A DNA stretch of 64,000 bases from Tatumella citrea (GCF_002163585.1 NZ_CP015579.1:2542001-2606000), one strand, 5' to 3'. Numbered from the stretch's first letter, positions 10,765 to 20,632 are shown. The notes: generated by a model not told the origin, from the letters alone. Program-made: numbers and translations.

Positions 10765-11820
10765 ATGGCAGTGAATGACAGTGAATTTGCCAGAATGTTT
10801 GAGCAGGTACTCCGGTTATCCGGCGTGGATAACACACAGAGTGTCGCTATTCTGAAAAGCCATTATTCGGATCAACGTACCGTCAGGGCAGCAACCGATG
10901 CAGCGTTAAGGCTGGGTGCGAAAGTCTATGGAATCGAACTGCCTTCCTTCAATCATCCCAAAGCCATGGGTAATGATATGACAGCATATTGCGGGGATAC
11001 TGCATTGACCGGCAATCTGGCTGCTCAACGTGCCCTTGAAGCCGCCGATCTGATCATTGATACCATGATGTTGTTACACTCTCCTGAGCAGGAACAGATT
11101 CTGAAAACCGGTACCCGTATTCTGTTGGCCGTTGAGCCACCGGAAGTACTGGCGCGTATGTTGCCGACCGAACAGGATAAACAGAGAGTACTGGCGGCAG
11201 CGGCAGTGCTCGAAAAAGCTTCCGTGATGACGGTGAAATCAGCAGCTGGCAGCGATTTTCGTGCACCTTTAGGCCAGTATCCGACCGTTACAGAATACGG
11301 TTTTGCCGATAAACCTGGTCGCTGGGATCACTGGCCAAGTGGATTCTTGTTTACCTGGCCTAATGAAGAACAGGCCGAAGGAATTCTGACACTGGATATC
11401 GGTGATATACTGTTGCCGTTCAAGAGTTATGCCCGCGAAAAGATCACTCTGGAAATCGAAAAAGGTTTTGTCACCGCTATTCATGGGGGTTTCGAAGCAG
11501 AATATCTCCGTGACTATATGCGTTACTTTAATGACCCGGAAGTTTTCGGAATTTCTCATATTGGTTGGGGATTGCAACCCAGGGCGCAGTGGACTGCAAT
11601 GGGGCTGCACGACAGAAATGACGGTATGTGCATGGATGCCCGCGCCTTTTACGGGAATTTCCTGTTTTCTACCGGCCCTAACACCGAAGTCGGTGGTACA
11701 CGGAAAACACCTTGTCATATGGATATTGCTCTCAGGAAATGCGATATCAGTGTCGATAATCTACTGGTGGTCTCTCAGGGTGATGTCGTCGCACCTGCCA
11801 CATCAGTCGCCGGTTGCTGA
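10765..11820 (+). CDS. nicX: 2,5-dihydroxypyridine 5,6-dioxygenase NicX
   Basis: 351-aa Fe(II) extradiol-type dioxygenase that opens the ring of 2,5-dihydroxypyridine to N-formylmaleamate. The iron ligands reported for P. putida NicX fall at the same positions here: His265 (GISHIGWG), His318 and Asp320 (CHMDIAL). A good ribosome site (GAGGT) precedes ATG 10765. It is transcribed away from nicC and followed closely by an xdhC-like gene whose possible starts overlap its 3' end. Confidence 0.95.
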   Translation: MAVNDSEFARMFEQVLRLSGVDNTQSVAILKSHYSDQRTVRAATDAALRLGAKVYGIELPSFNHPKAMGNDMTAYCGDTALTGNLAAQRALEAADLIIDTMMLLHSPEQEQILKTGTRILLAVEPPEVLARMLPTEQDKQRVLAAAAVLEKASVMTVKSAAGSDFRAPLGQYPTVTEYGFADKPGRWDHWPSGFLFTWPNEEQAEGILTLDIGDILLPFKSYAREKITLEIEKGFVTAIHGGFEAEYLRDYMRYFNDPEVFGISHIGWGLQPRAQWTAMGLHDRNDGMCMDARAFYGNFLFSTGPNTEVGGTRKTPCHMDIALRKCDISVDNLLVVSQGDVVAPATSVAGC

Positions 11821-11830
11821 GTCTGTGGCC

Positions 11831-12823
11831 ATGCCAGCCAGCAACGGGTTCCTTTCACTGGATCAACGTGTTATGCAGCAGGCAGTTAACTGGCTGCAGC
11901 AACAACAATCGATCTGGTTATGTACAGTGCTGCACAGCTGGGGTTCGGCTCCCCGCCCTCCTGGCGCGATGCTGGTAGTGAATACCGGAGGGGACTTCTG
12001 CGGTTCTCTCTCCGGCGGCTGTATTGAGGATGATTTTTTGTCAAGGTTAGAGAGCCCGGATTTCCGGGTCTGCAGCCAGATAGTCCGCTACGGAGGGCAG
12101 GGCCTGGCTCCGCCGGTTGAACTTCCATGCGGGGGCAGTCTTGATGTCCTTACCGAACACATTTTGCCGGATGAAGTAAATCACCGGCAACTTACCCGGT
12201 TATCACAGGCACTGAATGGTGGCTCACCGGTGATTAAAACAGTCAGTATTGGCCGAGGCTATACCATTACCGATGCGGCGATAACCACGGTACCGGGCCA
12301 GCTCATCTATGACTCCCGGCAGGTGATTTTACCGGTGGGAGCAGCCACCGAAATTTTTATCGCCGGATATTCACCTGTGGCGTTTGAATGCATCAGACTG
12401 GCACTGATGACCGGTTATTCCGTAAGAATCTGCGAACACAGAGATGACCTTTACCGGCAGCTGATGGCTGATTTTCCGGCCAGTTCTCAGTTACAAATTA
12501 TCAATATGCACCCTGCCCGCTGGCTGGAATTGTATGGTGCAGGCCCGGGCACAGCAGTATTGTCACTGACCCATTATCCGGCCATTGACGATTTAACCGT
12601 GAGTGAAGCAGTCAATACCAATGCATTCTATATCGGCGCGATGGGCTCTGCGTCTAATAGTGAGAAACGACGTCAGCGGTTGAGAGAGATCATGGAGTGT
12701 TCTGAGGCCAGTATTGCCCGACTGCATGCCCCTATTGGCCTGAAAATAGGCAGTAAAACGCCGGCAGAAATTGCTATTTCAATCATGGCGCAAATTATCA
12801 GCATAAGGAATGCCTGTAATTAA
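11831..12823 (+). CDS. XdhC/CoxI-family molybdoenzyme maturation protein
   Basis: About 330 aa. The N-terminal XdhC/CoxI domain (ICTVLHSWGSAPRPPGAML-like, then GSLSGGCIEDDFL) is followed by a C-terminal Rossmann-like XdhC domain. The latter includes NAFYIGAMGSASNSEKRRQRL and a final LHAPIGLKIGSKTPAEIAISI, which is typical of the family. Such proteins bind and sulfurate the molybdenum cofactor for xanthine-dehydrogenase-type enzymes. Here the natural client is the nicotinate hydroxylase NicAB. The start is uncertain: ATG 11831 is given, but in-frame ATG 11783 and GTG 11825 would overlap or abut nicX. Co-transcription with nicX is likely. Confidence 0.85.
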   Translation: MPASNGFLSLDQRVMQQAVNWLQQQQSIWLCTVLHSWGSAPRPPGAMLVVNTGGDFCGSLSGGCIEDDFLSRLESPDFRVCSQIVRYGGQGLAPPVELPCGGSLDVLTEHILPDEVNHRQLTRLSQALNGGSPVIKTVSIGRGYTITDAAITTVPGQLIYDSRQVILPVGAATEIFIAGYSPVAFECIRLALMTGYSVRICEHRDDLYRQLMADFPASSQLQIINMHPARWLELYGAGPGTAVLSLTHYPAIDDLTVSEAVNTNAFYIGAMGSASNSEKRRQRLREIMECSEASIARLHAPIGLKIGSKTPAEIAISIMAQIISIRNACN

Positions 12824-13127
12824 CGTCACCGGTATTCCATAAACTACCCAATTCCATTCAATACCAGACTTTTTCAGCTAAGCTGCCGTTTCCCCTGAAT
12901 ACAGAACAGTGAATACTTTAATCAGGACGAAAACGATGTCTGGCCGTGTCAGGTTATGCAAAAACGTTGAGTTTACACGGTGACGCAGCTTCCTGTACTC
13001 ATCTGAACCGCCGGGCCGACCTGCCTGGCCAGCGCGAGGCGGTTAAAAGGCCGCCTGGTACTGAAAAAATAATCTCCTGCGGAACGGCCAGCTCTGGCCG
13101 TTCCGTATCTGATGTGCTGGTTTTCTG
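12824..13127. other. Intergenic spacer downstream of the nic locus
   Basis: 304 bases between convergent genes. I see only an 11-bp stem hairpin (13080-13105) and a very short ORF from 12935 with no recognisable product. Confidence 0.4.
13080..13105 (-). terminator. Hairpin downstream of the COG0523 gene
   Basis: CGGAACGGCCA (13080-13090) pairs perfectly with TGGCCGTTCCG (13095-13105), with loop GCTC. On the minus strand a T-rich stretch (ATTATTTTTTC) follows about 8 bases later. This is a likely terminator for the gene ending at 13128, with an imperfectly placed U-tract. Confidence 0.6.
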
Positions 13128-14336
13128 TCAGGCAAAAGGATCGGGTTGGGCGGTCCAGAATCGGGCCGGGTATTCCATCTCCTGCGGGGTCAGCAATGCT
13201 GCGTTGAGCTGCTCACGAATCCGTGGTTCATCCATACCCATTCCGATAAACACCAGTTCCTGGCGGGAATCGCCAATATCATCCAGCCAGTAGCGCATAA
13301 TGTATTGCAGTGATTCAGGATCATCTGGCCACTGGTCTTCAGGCACATTTACCCACCAACGACCCGCCATTTCGTAATGCGATACCCCACCAGCCTGAGA
13401 CCAGATGCCGGCAGTTTCCGGCTGTGAAGCCAGCCAGAAATAGCCTTTGGAGCGTACCACTTTGTGTAACTGACCTTCCATGACCTGGAAAAAACGCTGC
13501 GGATGAAAGGGTCTGCGGGCCCGAAATACAAAACTGCTGATACCATATTCTTCGGTTTCAGGCGTATGCTCCCCACGCATTTCCTGTAACCAGCCTGGTG
13601 CATTAGCGGCAGCATCGAAATCAAACAAGCCGGTATTGAGTATTAACGATAAATCTACCTTGCCGAACGATGATTTAATGATTCTGGCTCGCGGATTCAG
13701 CCCTTTCAGTATCCCTTCCAGCTGAAACAGTTGCTGCTGGTCAATTAAATCAGTCTTGTTCAGTAACAGTACGTCGCAGAATTCGACCTGCTCAGTCAGT
13801 AAATCAACTACCGAACGGCTATCTTCTTCCCCGGCAGTCTCCCCGTGATCCCGTAAAGTCAGTGCTGTGGTGTAGTCGTGCAGAAAATTCACCCCGTCAA
13901 CCACGGTGACCATGGTATCCAGCCGTGCAATATCCGACAGGCTGTTTCCTTGTTCGTCCGCGAAGGTAAAGGTCTCCGCGACCGGTAAAGGTTCAGAAAT
14001 ACCGGTAGATTCGATAACCAGCTGATCAAACCGCCCTTCCTCAGCCAGCCGTTTCACCTCCAGCAGTAGATCTTCTCTTAAGGTGCAGCAGATACAGCCA
14101 TTGCTCATTTCTACCAGTTTTTCATCGGTACGGGAAAGCTCCGCGCCGCCTTCTCTGACCAGCGCGGCATCGATGTTCACTTCCGACATATCATTGACAA
14201 TAACAGCCACACGGCGGCCCGAACGATTGTTCAGAATATGGTTCAGCAGCGTTGTTTTACCTGCGCCAAGAAATCCTGACAGCACTGTCACAGGCAGACG
14301 AGAGTCACCTGCCACAGAAGGTGTAATATCTGACAT
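13128..14336 (-). CDS. COG0523 (CobW/YciC-type) G3E GTPase, putative zinc metallochaperone
   Basis: 402-aa G3E-family P-loop GTPase. Walker A is GFLGAGKT (21-28), the metal-binding CxCC motif is C81-I-C83-C84, the specificity motif is NKTD (193-196), and a CobW C-terminal domain follows from about residue 290. The length matches the zinc-responsive YciC/ZigA/ZinU subgroup rather than shorter YjiA. A perfect 20-bp palindrome of Zur-box type lies about 120 bases upstream, so the gene is probably induced under zinc starvation and hands Zn to a client protein. It does not belong to the nic operons. Confidence 0.85.
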   Translation of the reverse strand: MSDITPSVAGDSRLPVTVLSGFLGAGKTTLLNHILNNRSGRRVAVIVNDMSEVNIDAALVREGGAELSRTDEKLVEMSNGCICCTLREDLLLEVKRLAEEGRFDQLVIESTGISEPLPVAETFTFADEQGNSLSDIARLDTMVTVVDGVNFLHDYTTALTLRDHGETAGEEDSRSVVDLLTEQVEFCDVLLLNKTDLIDQQQLFQLEGILKGLNPRARIIKSSFGKVDLSLILNTGLFDFDAAANAPGWLQEMRGEHTPETEEYGISSFVFRARRPFHPQRFFQVMEGQLHKVVRSKGYFWLASQPETAGIWSQAGGVSHYEMAGRWWVNVPEDQWPDDPESLQYIMRYWLDDIGDSRQELVFIGMGMDEPRIREQLNAALLTPQEMEYPARFWTAQPDPFA

Positions 14337-14456
14337 TGTTAGCTTCCTCTAAATATATGTATGTTGCATGGTTCTGGTTCGGACAAATTCAGTCTCCCCG
14401 GATAAACAGGGGTCGGCATTCCGGGGATTCTGAAATCTATAATCGCCATGCCATAT

Positions 14457-14476
14457 TGTTATGTTATAACATAACA
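14457..14476. promoter_or_regulatory. Zur box
   Basis: TGTTATGTTATAACATAACA is a perfect 10+10 palindrome with the GTTATRTTATAAC core of gamma-proteobacterial Zur operators. It sits upstream of the COG0523 gene. Binding is inferred from consensus similarity and from the zinc-related target. Confidence 0.82.
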
Positions 14477-14482
14477 GTTAGG

Positions 14483-14547
14483 GGTTTCAATGAGAGGTTT
14501 CAATGAGAGGTTTCAATGATAGATTTCAATGATAGATTTCAATGATA
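14483..14547 (+). repeat. Five tandem copies of a 13-bp unit
   Basis: Units of the form GGTTTCAATGAGA/GATTTCAATGATA run head to tail five times with a G/A drift along the array. The array begins six bases after the Zur palindrome. It is probably a slippage-prone repeat in the COG0523 promoter region. Confidence 0.85.
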
Positions 14548-14989
14548 ACTCGTCACTGTGCAACGATGAGGGAGCCATACCAGGGTTATTAACGTACTAA
14601 TCTGTGCGGTGGCTTGCGGTAATAAGGCAAGGGGATGAATCAAAATGGAAACCCGTTCAACAAGTCAGCCAGGGCCAATGTGCCGGGTGTTTATCCGGCA
14701 ATTTTGATCCGAAGAGTTCCGGTGACGCCTTCTTCTGACTAACGGGTGCTGGCACCTTTCTGTCGCCCGATGTCAATATCCCGGGGGGATGTCGGTGTCA
14801 TTAAAAAACGATTTTCAGCCGATGAACAGACAATCATGGGTGGCCGGAGATGGCTGTGACGAAATGAATAACAACGGATTCAAAGGCAAGTAAGGAAGTC
14901 GTATCGGCCCTGCTGTCACTGTTCACTGAGTGGGAAAGCTAACGTGCTTTCAGCCTGTAAACGAGCCCTGTTACCGGATGAAAGCACAA

Positions 14990-15024
14990 CGACCACCGTG
15001 GAACCTGCAGTTTCGCGGTGGTCG
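14990..15024. repeat. 9-bp inverted repeat downstream of the GGDEF-EAL gene
   Basis: CGACCACCG (14990-14998) pairs with CGGTGGTCG (15016-15024), with a 17-base loop, 12 bases after the stop of the minus-strand gene. It may act as a terminator, although no strong T-tract follows. Confidence 0.45.
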
Positions 15025-15036
15025 GTGTACTGCGGC

Positions 15037-17154
15037 TTACAACAGTTTGTGGGTGGCCAGATTCGCCAGATATTTACTGATGGTGCTTGCAGGAACAGCG
15101 GCACTAAACAGGAACCCCTGCCCCTGCAAATAGCCTTCGTTAATCAAAAACTCACGTTGCTCAGGATTTTCTATACCCTCGGCCACAACATCCAGTTCCA
15201 GTTGTGTTGCCAACAACAGTAAGGCTTTAATTACCGCCAGTCCCTCTTTGCCTTGACTCAGACTGCTGACAAAAGTGCGATCAACTTTGATCACATCGAC
15301 CGGATAATCACGGATATTTGCCAGAGCAGAATAGCCGGTACCAAAATCATCCAGCGATATTCTGACACCTTTATCTTTCAGTAGTTTGATTGCACGGAAC
15401 ACATAACCGGCTCCCCGGCCATCGAACATATGCTCGGTAATTTCGACTTCCAACAGTTCCGGTGGCAAAGCGTACTTTTGCATCTGTTGCAGGAATTTTT
15501 CTGCATAATTATCCCGCATAAACTCTACCGGTGATGCATTGACGGAAACCGGCACCACTTCCAGCCCCTGGTCGATCCACTGACGAATATCAGCAAATAC
15601 CCGGTCACGAATAAAAAAGCCAATCCTTTCGACCAGCGCATAGTTTTCGAAGGCAGCCCAGATATCTCCGGGGAAACAGAGCTCTCCCTGAGTATTATAA
15701 AAACGCATTAACGCTTCCATACCGATAATCTGACCGTCAGTTAACCGGACTTTAGGCTGATAAAATGGCAGGATGGCTTTATTCTGAATAATATCTTTGG
15801 CCTGCTCCAGCTGATTACGGGTAGTATCCACCAGTTGGGTCATCGACGGTTCAAAACAACAGATACCACCACGTCCGTTGCGCTTTAATTCATTCAGCGC
15901 AATATCTGCTGCTTTAATCAGCGCGGTACTATCAGTCGCGTGGGCCGGGAATACCGCGCCACCGATGCTCAGACTAAAAGAGATTACATGCCCCTGGTAA
16001 CTCAGCGGTTTGCAGGTATCTTCAATCAGCTTCGTGCCCGCCTGCTGTAATTGCTCGCGGTTTTCGAGACCAGGGAATATGACAGCAAATTCATCACCGC
16101 CAATCCGCGCGACAAAAGCTTTTTCCGGCAAATAGCGGCTCAGCCGTTTCGACAGCACAGACAACAGATGATCACCGGCGACATGACCGAGCGTATCGTT
16201 CACCAGTTTGAAATAATCGAGGTCGATCAGCATGACCGCCAGTGACGTATTTTGCGCACCGACAGTCCTGAGATATTTTTTCAGCGAGCTGTGGAAAACG
16301 CGGCGGTTATACAATCCGGTAAGATCATCATGTTCGCTGATATACTTAAATCGCTGTTCAGCAACATGTAGTTCGGTAATATCCCGTGATACACAGAGAA
16401 TGCTGACCACTTTTCCGTCTGGCCCCAGTACCGGTGTCAGAATATTGTCCCAGTAGAAAGGATCACTGCCTGGTAGCTGACTTTTGCCGGAAAAACGTGC
16501 ATTGGTTCCGGTTCTCGCTATTTTCAAGGCTTTACGACCCCGTTCGCGAATTTCACGAGGCAACAGATTCAGCCACTCCATCCCAAATCCGGAGTCCGGA
16601 TTCACGCCCAGAGCTTCACAACCAGAGAAATTCATATCCACCAGGTTGCCGTCGGGATTAATGACCTTGATACAATCAATGCTGGCATCCAGCATACTCT
16701 TTGAGTGACGCAGATCATCGTTGGCACGGACCTTAGCCATCTGCATCTCATCAATATCGAAAAACTTCACCAGCCAGCAATCAAATGATTCAAGATAATA
16801 AGCATAAACAATATGCCAGCTGAAACTCCCATCAGCCAGCGCCAGCCGAACCTGATGATGAAATGGCAAGCGATGTTGTAACGCACCGGCCCAGGCCGCG
16901 CTTACCACCACCTTATCTTCAGGATGCAACCAGCTTAGCCACCCTTCTGGCGTTTTTGCGGCGAGTATCGCCATTTTTTCATGCCAGCAATGGTTGGCAA
17001 CCACCTCGCGGCCATTGGCTGAAACAAACCAGGCAGGCAGAGGAATATGGTCAAACACCAGTTCTTTAAAAACCGCAAACGATGTCGGTTCGGCTGATGG
17101 TGCCTCTGACCCGGAAGCTGTCCGGAGAGTTAATTTTGTTGCTCTGCTCATCAT
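15037..17154 (-). CDS. PAS-GGDEF-EAL cyclic-di-GMP signalling protein
   Basis: 705-aa cytoplasmic sensor-type protein. Two PAS-like regions lie before residue 270 (the second ends VSILCVSRDITE, a PAC-type motif). A GGDEF domain follows with intact signature ARIGGDEFAVIF near residue 352. A complete EAL domain follows with GMEALMRFY near 478, EITEHMF, DDFGTGYSAL, IKVDRTFV and VVAEGIE. Both catalytic signatures look intact, but the RxxD inhibitory site before GGDEF is absent (PEKA in its place). This suggests a phosphodiesterase, or a bifunctional enzyme without product inhibition. No membrane segments are evident. AGGA precedes the paired ATG codons. The sensed signal is unknown. Confidence 0.88.
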   Translation of the reverse strand: MMSRATKLTLRTASGSEAPSAEPTSFAVFKELVFDHIPLPAWFVSANGREVVANHCWHEKMAILAAKTPEGWLSWLHPEDKVVVSAAWAGALQHRLPFHHQVRLALADGSFSWHIVYAYYLESFDCWLVKFFDIDEMQMAKVRANDDLRHSKSMLDASIDCIKVINPDGNLVDMNFSGCEALGVNPDSGFGMEWLNLLPREIRERGRKALKIARTGTNARFSGKSQLPGSDPFYWDNILTPVLGPDGKVVSILCVSRDITELHVAEQRFKYISEHDDLTGLYNRRVFHSSLKKYLRTVGAQNTSLAVMLIDLDYFKLVNDTLGHVAGDHLLSVLSKRLSRYLPEKAFVARIGGDEFAVIFPGLENREQLQQAGTKLIEDTCKPLSYQGHVISFSLSIGGAVFPAHATDSTALIKAADIALNELKRNGRGGICCFEPSMTQLVDTTRNQLEQAKDIIQNKAILPFYQPKVRLTDGQIIGMEALMRFYNTQGELCFPGDIWAAFENYALVERIGFFIRDRVFADIRQWIDQGLEVVPVSVNASPVEFMRDNYAEKFLQQMQKYALPPELLEVEITEHMFDGRGAGYVFRAIKLLKDKGVRISLDDFGTGYSALANIRDYPVDVIKVDRTFVSSLSQGKEGLAVIKALLLLATQLELDVVAEGIENPEQREFLINEGYLQGQGFLFSAAVPASTISKYLANLATHKLL

Positions 17155-17269
17155 ATATCCTGCTTAACGGTGAACTGCGGTTCTGTTTAGCTGCCTCTTC
17201 TGCTGAGCGCAGAAACTGACTACACAGTGAATAGAGCAAACGATGCATTAATGCTTTAAAAGCAGCACG

Positions 17270-18751
17270 CTACTTTTCTGCCGCCTCCTGCGGTATTTCC
17301 CGGACTTTTGCGGCCGCCGCAGCGGCTTTGGCCTGTAACCGGCGATAGTTATTTAACCAGCTACCACTGACCAGTCGCCACCAGAAACAGGCTCCGCGTA
17401 CTGCCCAGTCAAGAAACATCCCTAACCATACGCCAATGACACCCATACCCAAATAAATGCCTAGCAGGTAGCCCAGAACGACCCTGGCACCCCACATGCT
17501 AAACATCGAAACATACATTGCAAAACGCGCATCTCTGGCCCCTTTAAAGCTGGCCGGCAGAACCCAGGATGTTGCCCAGATTGGCATAAATGCCGCGTTT
17601 AACCAGATAAGATGTTCAGTCACCCGGATAACTTCCGGGTCTTTGGTATAAAAACGTGCCAGTACCCCGGCAAGTGGAGCTGACAAAAGAGCCAGGCAGC
17701 ACAAACCAAAAGTCGATAACCAGAACACATGTCGTACCTGTATCGAAGCCTGATAGACCTGATTTTTACCCAGCCGCTTACCTGTAATGATCGTCGATGC
17801 CGATCCCAGAGCATTGCCGGGCAGGTTAATCAGTGAGGCAATCGAAAATGCAATAAAGTTACCGGCAATTTCACTGGTGCCCATTCCGGCCACATACACC
17901 TGGGTCAGTAATTTCCCGCCGTTAAATAACACTGACTCGATACTGGCCGGTATACCAATGCTTAAAACCTCGGTCAGAATGACAAAATTCCAGCGACGAA
18001 AATAGCTCTTCAAAGGAATCGTCAGTGCGCCGTTGTAACGCCCCATCAAAACAATAATCACCACCGCAGCGCCCAGATAGCGGGAAATTGTCAGCCCTAA
18101 TCCTGCCCCGGTAAAACCCAACCCTTTCCAGGAAAAGCAGCCATAAATCAGGACGCTACTGATGACAATGTTCAGTATATTCATTCCTGCATTAATCAAC
18201 ATAGGAATTTTAGTATTTCCGGCACCACGTAATGCACCACTGCCGATCAAGGCAATCGCAGCCGCAGGATAACTCCAGGCCGACACCTGTAAATAATTGA
18301 GCGCAAAAGCTTTTACGTCTGGCTCAGCACTGCCGGCAATCAGGTTGATTATCGCATGTCCCCAGATTTCGATGACAATCACCAGTAAAAAACCGATGAC
18401 AGTCATTAGCCCAAGTGACTGACGGGCCGCAGCTCTGGCGCGTTTACCTTCTCTTTTTGCCAGACTGAAGGCGACTACTACGGTGGTCCCTAAATCAACG
18501 GCGGCAAAAAAAGAGATAACCACCATATTAAAACTGTCAGCCAACCCTACCCCAGCCATCGCCGCCTTACCCAACCAACTCACCAGGAAAGTACTGAGTA
18601 CCCCCATTAATAAAACGCAGGTATTTTCAATCAGAATGGGTACTGCCAGTGGGGTAATTTCCCGGCGCAATAACGTCGAGTACCGCTTACGTCTGGGATA
18701 CCACTCCGTCTTTTGTATTGCTTCTTTTAACGCTACACCTGGATTTCGCAA
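17270..18751 (-). CDS. yeeO: MATE-family efflux transporter YeeO
   Basis: 493-aa multidrug and toxic compound extrusion protein with about 12 membrane helices. It closely resembles E. coli YeeO along its length: KRYSTLLRREITPLAVPI at the N-terminus, LLMGVLSTFLVSWLGK, GLADSFNMVVISFFAA, and GARDARFAMYVSMFSMWGAR near the end. E. coli YeeO exports FMN and FAD; the same is plausible here. It is divergent from amn, and the two genes are also close neighbours in E. coli, which supports orthology. Confidence 0.9.
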   Translation of the reverse strand: MRNPGVALKEAIQKTEWYPRRKRYSTLLRREITPLAVPILIENTCVLLMGVLSTFLVSWLGKAAMAGVGLADSFNMVVISFFAAVDLGTTVVVAFSLAKREGKRARAAARQSLGLMTVIGFLLVIVIEIWGHAIINLIAGSAEPDVKAFALNYLQVSAWSYPAAAIALIGSGALRGAGNTKIPMLINAGMNILNIVISSVLIYGCFSWKGLGFTGAGLGLTISRYLGAAVVIIVLMGRYNGALTIPLKSYFRRWNFVILTEVLSIGIPASIESVLFNGGKLLTQVYVAGMGTSEIAGNFIAFSIASLINLPGNALGSASTIITGKRLGKNQVYQASIQVRHVFWLSTFGLCCLALLSAPLAGVLARFYTKDPEVIRVTEHLIWLNAAFMPIWATSWVLPASFKGARDARFAMYVSMFSMWGARVVLGYLLGIYLGMGVIGVWLGMFLDWAVRGACFWWRLVSGSWLNNYRRLQAKAAAAAAKVREIPQEAAEK

Positions 18752-19127
18752 GGGGATACCAAATCATATAAGCCATTGAATTAATTACAAACAAGAGGCC
18801 GCCATTGCTGACTGAGCGGTTTGTTTGTCACTGGTTAATATCATTATCAGGGGATACTGTCAGGCGGTCTGCTCTGGCAGAATAATTCTATACCCCGTAT
18901 TCCAAAAACACTACTTAACAAATCTGATACATTGTTATTTATTAAAAATAATTTTTATCTTTGCAGAATCATTAGTTACTTATACCGAACCTGTGAATAT
19001 AAATTATACAGCACCGTCACTGATGATCAGGGTTTTCAGAAAAACCTTAAGTTTCTCTGACGGGTTTACCAGGTAATAATTGGTCACTGCCAGCTGACTC
19101 ACAAGAACCTCGATGACCGGAGCTAAA
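18752..19127. promoter_or_regulatory. yeeO/amn divergent promoter region
   Basis: 376 AT-rich bases between divergent genes. A CTGT...ACAG inverted repeat lies at 18991-19011. A Pho box, expected from E. coli amn regulation, is not convincing by eye. Confidence 0.4.
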
Positions 19128-20576
19128 ATGACTGTACTTGCTGAAGATATAGAACGCGCCCTGGATGATCTCGAGTCCCGGTACCAGAAATCCGTCACTG
19201 CTCTGCGTGATGCATTGCAAAACTACGCCCGCAACGGAATATTACCTGACCCGGTCGCCCGTGCTGCGGGACTGTTCGTCTATCCTGAGTTACATCTTGT
19301 CTGGAAGGGAGAGACTGCACCTGCCAGCCGGATACGTGCCTGGGGACGTTTCACCCGTCAGGGCAGCTATGCCACAACGGTCACTCAGCCAGCCTTGTTA
19401 CGGCATTATCTGTATGAACAGCTCACTATGCTGGCGAGTGAATATGACTTTACTCTGGAAGTCCGCCCTTCCCGGACAGAAATCCCTTATCCTTATGTAA
19501 TTGAAGGGACCGAACTGCCCGCCGACAGAGAGATAATGGCCAGTATTGCCCGCTATTTTCCCGTGACCGACCTGTCGCATATCGGTAATGAGATTTCTGA
19601 CGGGTTGCTGAATCAGGAAGGTGATTTTCCGCTGGGACAATTTGACGCTTTGCGGACCGATTTTTCTCTCGCCCGACTGCGCCATTACACAGGAACTTCC
19701 ACCGCTGATTTTCAGCCTTTTGTCCTGTTTACCAACTATAACCGCTATGTCGATGAGTTCGTCAGTTGGGCGGTAGCCCAGGTGCGGGACCCGGCGACAC
19801 CTTATACCCGACTGGTCTGTGCCGGAGGGATAGAAATAACCGCTGAAAGTCAGCAACCGGAAGATATTGTCACCGATCTTGCCTGGAAAAAGCATCAGAT
19901 GCCGGCATGGCACCTGATAGCTGCTAATAAGCGCGGAATCACTTTGATCAATATTGGTGTGGGTCCGTCAAATGCCAAAACCATATGTGACCATCTGGCA
20001 GTACTGCGCCCACATGCCTGGCTGATGATTGGCCATTGTGGAGGTTTACGTGAAAGCCAGAGAATTGGCGATTATGTGCTGGCACATGCCTATTTACGGG
20101 ATGATCATGTACTGGACTCCGTACTACCACCCGATATTCCGGTGCCCAGTATCGCCGAGGTACAGCGGGCATTATATGATGCGACACGGCAGGTCAGCGG
20201 GATTCACGGGGAAGATATAAAACTACGGTTGAGGACCGGCACGGTGGTCACTACCGATGACCGCAACTGGGAATTACGTTATGCCGCTTCTGCCTTACGC
20301 TTTAATCAAAGCAGAGCCATTGCAGTAGATATGGAAAGTGCCACTATTGCTGCTCAGGGTTATCGTTTTCGTGTGCCCTATGGAACCTTGCTCTGCGTTT
20401 CTGATAAACCCCTGCATGGTGAAATAAAGCTGCCTGGTCAGGCTAACCGGTTTTACGAAGGTGCGATTTCAGAACATCTGCACATTGGAATTTGTGCCGT
20501 ATCTTTGTTGCAGGCTGAGGCCGACCGCCTGCACTCGCGTAAGCTTCGTACTTTCGATGAGCCGCCGTTCCGCTGA
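19128..20576 (+). CDS. amn: AMP nucleosidase Amn
   Basis: 482-aa AMP nucleosidase, which hydrolyses AMP to adenine and ribose 5-phosphate. It aligns by eye with E. coli Amn (484 aa) almost throughout: SLARLRHYTGT, PFVLFTNYNRYVDEF, LAWKKHQMPAWHLI, GVGPSNAKTICDHLAVLRP, MIGHCGGLRESQ and RTGTVVTTDDRNWELRY. ATG 19128 is preferred to 19113 because GGAG is spaced five bases from it. It faces an adenine-type purine permease, which fits purine salvage. The C-terminal half is the nucleoside phosphorylase-like catalytic domain. Confidence 0.97.
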   Translation: MTVLAEDIERALDDLESRYQKSVTALRDALQNYARNGILPDPVARAAGLFVYPELHLVWKGETAPASRIRAWGRFTRQGSYATTVTQPALLRHYLYEQLTMLASEYDFTLEVRPSRTEIPYPYVIEGTELPADREIMASIARYFPVTDLSHIGNEISDGLLNQEGDFPLGQFDALRTDFSLARLRHYTGTSTADFQPFVLFTNYNRYVDEFVSWAVAQVRDPATPYTRLVCAGGIEITAESQQPEDIVTDLAWKKHQMPAWHLIAANKRGITLINIGVGPSNAKTICDHLAVLRPHAWLMIGHCGGLRESQRIGDYVLAHAYLRDDHVLDSVLPPDIPVPSIAEVQRALYDATRQVSGIHGEDIKLRLRTGTVVTTDDRNWELRYAASALRFNQSRAIAVDMESATIAAQGYRFRVPYGTLLCVSDKPLHGEIKLPGQANRFYEGAISEHLHIGICAVSLLQAEADRLHSRKLRTFDEPPFR

Positions 20577-20600
20577 CAGGATAAATCGTCAGCAAGCCAT

Positions 20601-20632
20601 AAAAAAACAGGGGGCGGAAAATCCGCCCCCTG
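20601..20632 (-). terminator. Strong terminator between amn and the purine permease
   Basis: CAGGGGGCGGA (20608-20618) pairs with TCCGCCCCCTG (20622-20632), giving an 11-bp stem with a 3-base loop. On the minus strand it is followed directly by seven T residues (20607-20601), so it terminates the permease transcript. It may also slow amn transcription from the other side. Confidence 0.9.

Larger units (their letters stand above)
14337..15036. other. 700-base intergenic region with Zur box and tandem repeats
   Basis: It contains the Zur box (14457-14476), five tandem 13-bp repeats (14483-14547) and a 9-bp inverted repeat (14990-15024). No coding sequence I can support lies between 14550 and 14985. 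Confidence 0.5.

Noticed and set aside
14483..14547. CRISPR array
   Set aside because: The repeats are contiguous 13-bp tandem units without spacers and no cas genes are nearby.
18752..19127. Pho box upstream of amn
   Set aside because: No two adjacent CTGTCAT-like half-sites with correct spacing could be read.
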